From NCBI RefSeq assembly GCF_900101905.1, contig NZ_FNAJ01000001.1, forward strand, positions 372,001 to 436,000: a stretch of 64,000 nt of DNA. Reading direction: 5' to 3'. The notes beneath the pieces are model-generated. The model had not been told where the DNA came from. It saw nothing but the letters and a program-made list of their open reading frames with translations, and ran no database searches. The stretch is from Myxococcus virescens. GTDB taxonomy: Bacteria; Myxococcota; Myxococcia; Myxococcales; Myxococcaceae. This document shows positions 62,984-64,000 of this stretch, piece by piece. Made by a program: the position numbers and the translations under genes. Position 1 is the first letter of the stretch. Every line of letters begins with the position of its first letter.

Positions 62984-63832
62984 CTATTCCGGCACGCCCA
63001 GCAACACCGCGCCCACGGCGACGAGCGCGGCGCCCGACAGTTGCCGTCGGCCCAGGCGCTCACCCTGAAGCGCCGCGAGCACCAGCGCGAAGGCGATGGA
63101 GGTGTTTCGAAGCGTCAGCACCGCGCCGGCCCCGCCCCCCGCCAGCGCCGTCAACAACAGGCCGAACGACAGCGCGGAGATGAGCCCCGCCGTCAGGACG
63201 AGGCCCGGTGCGAGCAAAGCCTCCCGGCGGAAGGCAGCCCACCCCTGCTGGCGGCCCCGCTCCAGGATGAGCACGGGCAGCGCGACGAGCAGGCCGGTGG
63301 CGAACAACGCAGGCGGCTGCGCGCCCGTCCCCAGCGCCATCTTGTAGCTCAAGTGGTAGCCCGCGATTCCCACCGCCGACAGGGCCGCCCACGCCACGCC
63401 CGTCCCCATGGCCCCCGCGGAATGGGACAGGTTCATCACCGCCAGCCCAACGCAGATCAGCGCCACGCCTGACACCGTCCATGGGGACACCGCCTCCCCC
63501 AGCCACAGCACGGACACGGGCCAGACGAGCAGCATCGCGCCGCCACGCGACACCGTGTACGCGAGCCCGAGTGGCGCCTGACGCAGCGACCGCGCGAGCC
63601 CCGCGAGGTAAACGCTCTCACACACGCCCGCCCACAGCGCCCAGACGAGCCCCTCCGTGCTGGAGAACGCGGGGCCACGCATCCCCAGCGCCCAGATGCC
63701 ACTGGCCAGGATGACCACGGACATGACGCTCACCACGCCCACTTCCGGATTGGGATGACGCTTGAGCAGCGCGTTCCAAGCCGCGTGCAGGAACGCGGAC
63801 GACAACACCAGCACCAGCGCAGCAGTCTCCAA
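62984..63832 (-). CDS. EamA/DMT-family transporter
   Basis: 282 residues from TTG 63832, chosen because GAGGAG lies 5 bases upstream and the protein then begins at its first helix (ALVLVLSSAFLHAAWNALLKR), giving the family's usual 280-300 residues. Ten hydrophobic helices in two EamA halves are visible; the first half starts HAAWNALLKRHPNPE and the second GVAWAALSAVGIAGYHLSYKMAL, which is a hallmark of this subgroup. It is an inner-membrane exporter of small metabolites of unknown identity. It converges with the Glt-like operon. The upstream region holds a copy of the 34025 repeat. Confidence 0.85.
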   Translation of the reverse strand: METAALVLVLSSAFLHAAWNALLKRHPNPEVGVVSVMSVVILASGIWALGMRGPAFSSTEGLVWALWAGVCESVYLAGLARSLRQAPLGLAYTVSRGGAMLLVWPVSVLWLGEAVSPWTVSGVALICVGLAVMNLSHSAGAMGTGVAWAALSAVGIAGYHLSYKMALGTGAQPPALFATGLLVALPVLILERGRQQGWAAFRREALLAPGLVLTAGLISALSFGLLLTALAGGGAGAVLTLRNTSIAFALVLAALQGERLGRRQLSGAALVAVGAVLLGVPE

Positions 63833-63919
63833 TGCGGCTCCTCGACGACGACCCACGCCCGTGACTACTCCAATCGCCGCGCGGGCGCAGCGCCCCCTTG
63901 GAGGCCAGTCACGAGCTCG

Positions 63920-63939
63920 CTGTTCGGAAATGTCGGGAC
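63920..63939 (+). repeat. Second copy of the 34025 repeat arm
   Basis: CTGTTCGGAAATGTCGGGAC is identical to 34025-34044, and the match extends leftward to 26 bases with one mismatch (AGCTC[A/G]...). No inverted partner is seen within the remaining 61 bases of the window. Confidence 0.85.
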
Positions 63940-64000
63940 TTTTGCCGGCGCTTCGAGACGCAATGCGTGGCACCTCGGTGCCCGCCGAACCAGGACGAGG

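Overview
The window is a high-GC, gene-dense bacterial chromosome segment. Nearly every sign points to a myxobacterium of the Myxococcus/Corallococcus group, and most likely Myxococcus xanthus itself. The signs are: a PilV-PilW-PilX-PilY1 minor-pilin cluster; an FHA-type sigma-54 activator; a MYXO-CTERM surface protein; many lipoproteins with Asp/Gly/Pro-rich linkers; and an operon resembling the gliding-motility (Glt) and spore-coat (Nfs) machineries. From memory only, the pilin cluster fits 'cluster 3' (pilY1.3, near MXAN_1365) and the Glt-like operon fits the third Glt/Nfs paralogue region near MXAN_1327-1337, which would place the window in reverse locus order. I could not check this. I see no rRNA, tRNA, CRISPR array, prophage or complete insertion sequence.

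Layout. Bases 1-6380 (+): end of a pilV-like gene, then pilW, pilX and a PilY1 tip adhesin with a von Willebrand A (VWA) domain. 6442-6864: small HD hydrolase. 6963-14787 (-): aconitase A, a phospholipase D-type cardiolipin synthase, and a three-gene operon of PafB-like and PafC-like WYL regulators plus a membrane FHA protein, with a LexA-box-like site upstream. 15100-21889: secreted protein, proB, hflX, a membrane-anchored winged-helix protein whose start codon lies in a hairpin, a barrel-like gene with gpsA, and a lipoprotein. 21914-28953: cytochrome-c-like propeller lipoprotein, histidine kinase/response regulator pair, methyltransferase, and a propeller lipoprotein behind a near-consensus sigma-54 promoter. 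29032-31561 (-): two paralogous membrane genes flanking a WD40-type gene. 31858-39442: FHA/sigma-54 activator, DUF3332 protein, several lipoproteins, and a gluconate-2-dehydrogenase-type GMC oxidoreductase with its small subunit.

The most distinctive part is 39505-62792. Five genes on the minus strand encode a large lipoprotein, three VWA-type lipoproteins sharing Asp-rich calcium repeats and a common C-terminal domain, and a thrombospondin-type-3 repeat protein with a MYXO-CTERM tail. Beyond a second cytochrome-c-like protein, a tight eight-gene plus-strand operon follows: small secreted protein, FHA/transmembrane/TonB-like trans-envelope protein, outer-membrane barrel, three TPR proteins and two lipoproteins. 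Its parts resemble the envelope-spanning part of the Glt/Nfs systems, while the adjacent VWA proteins recall CglB, the VWA adhesin of gliding motility. No AglRQS-type motor genes are present. My reading is a third, uncharacterised surface-display or adhesion apparatus with its own adhesins. The window ends with an EamA-family transporter and a copy of a short dispersed repeat also found at 34025.
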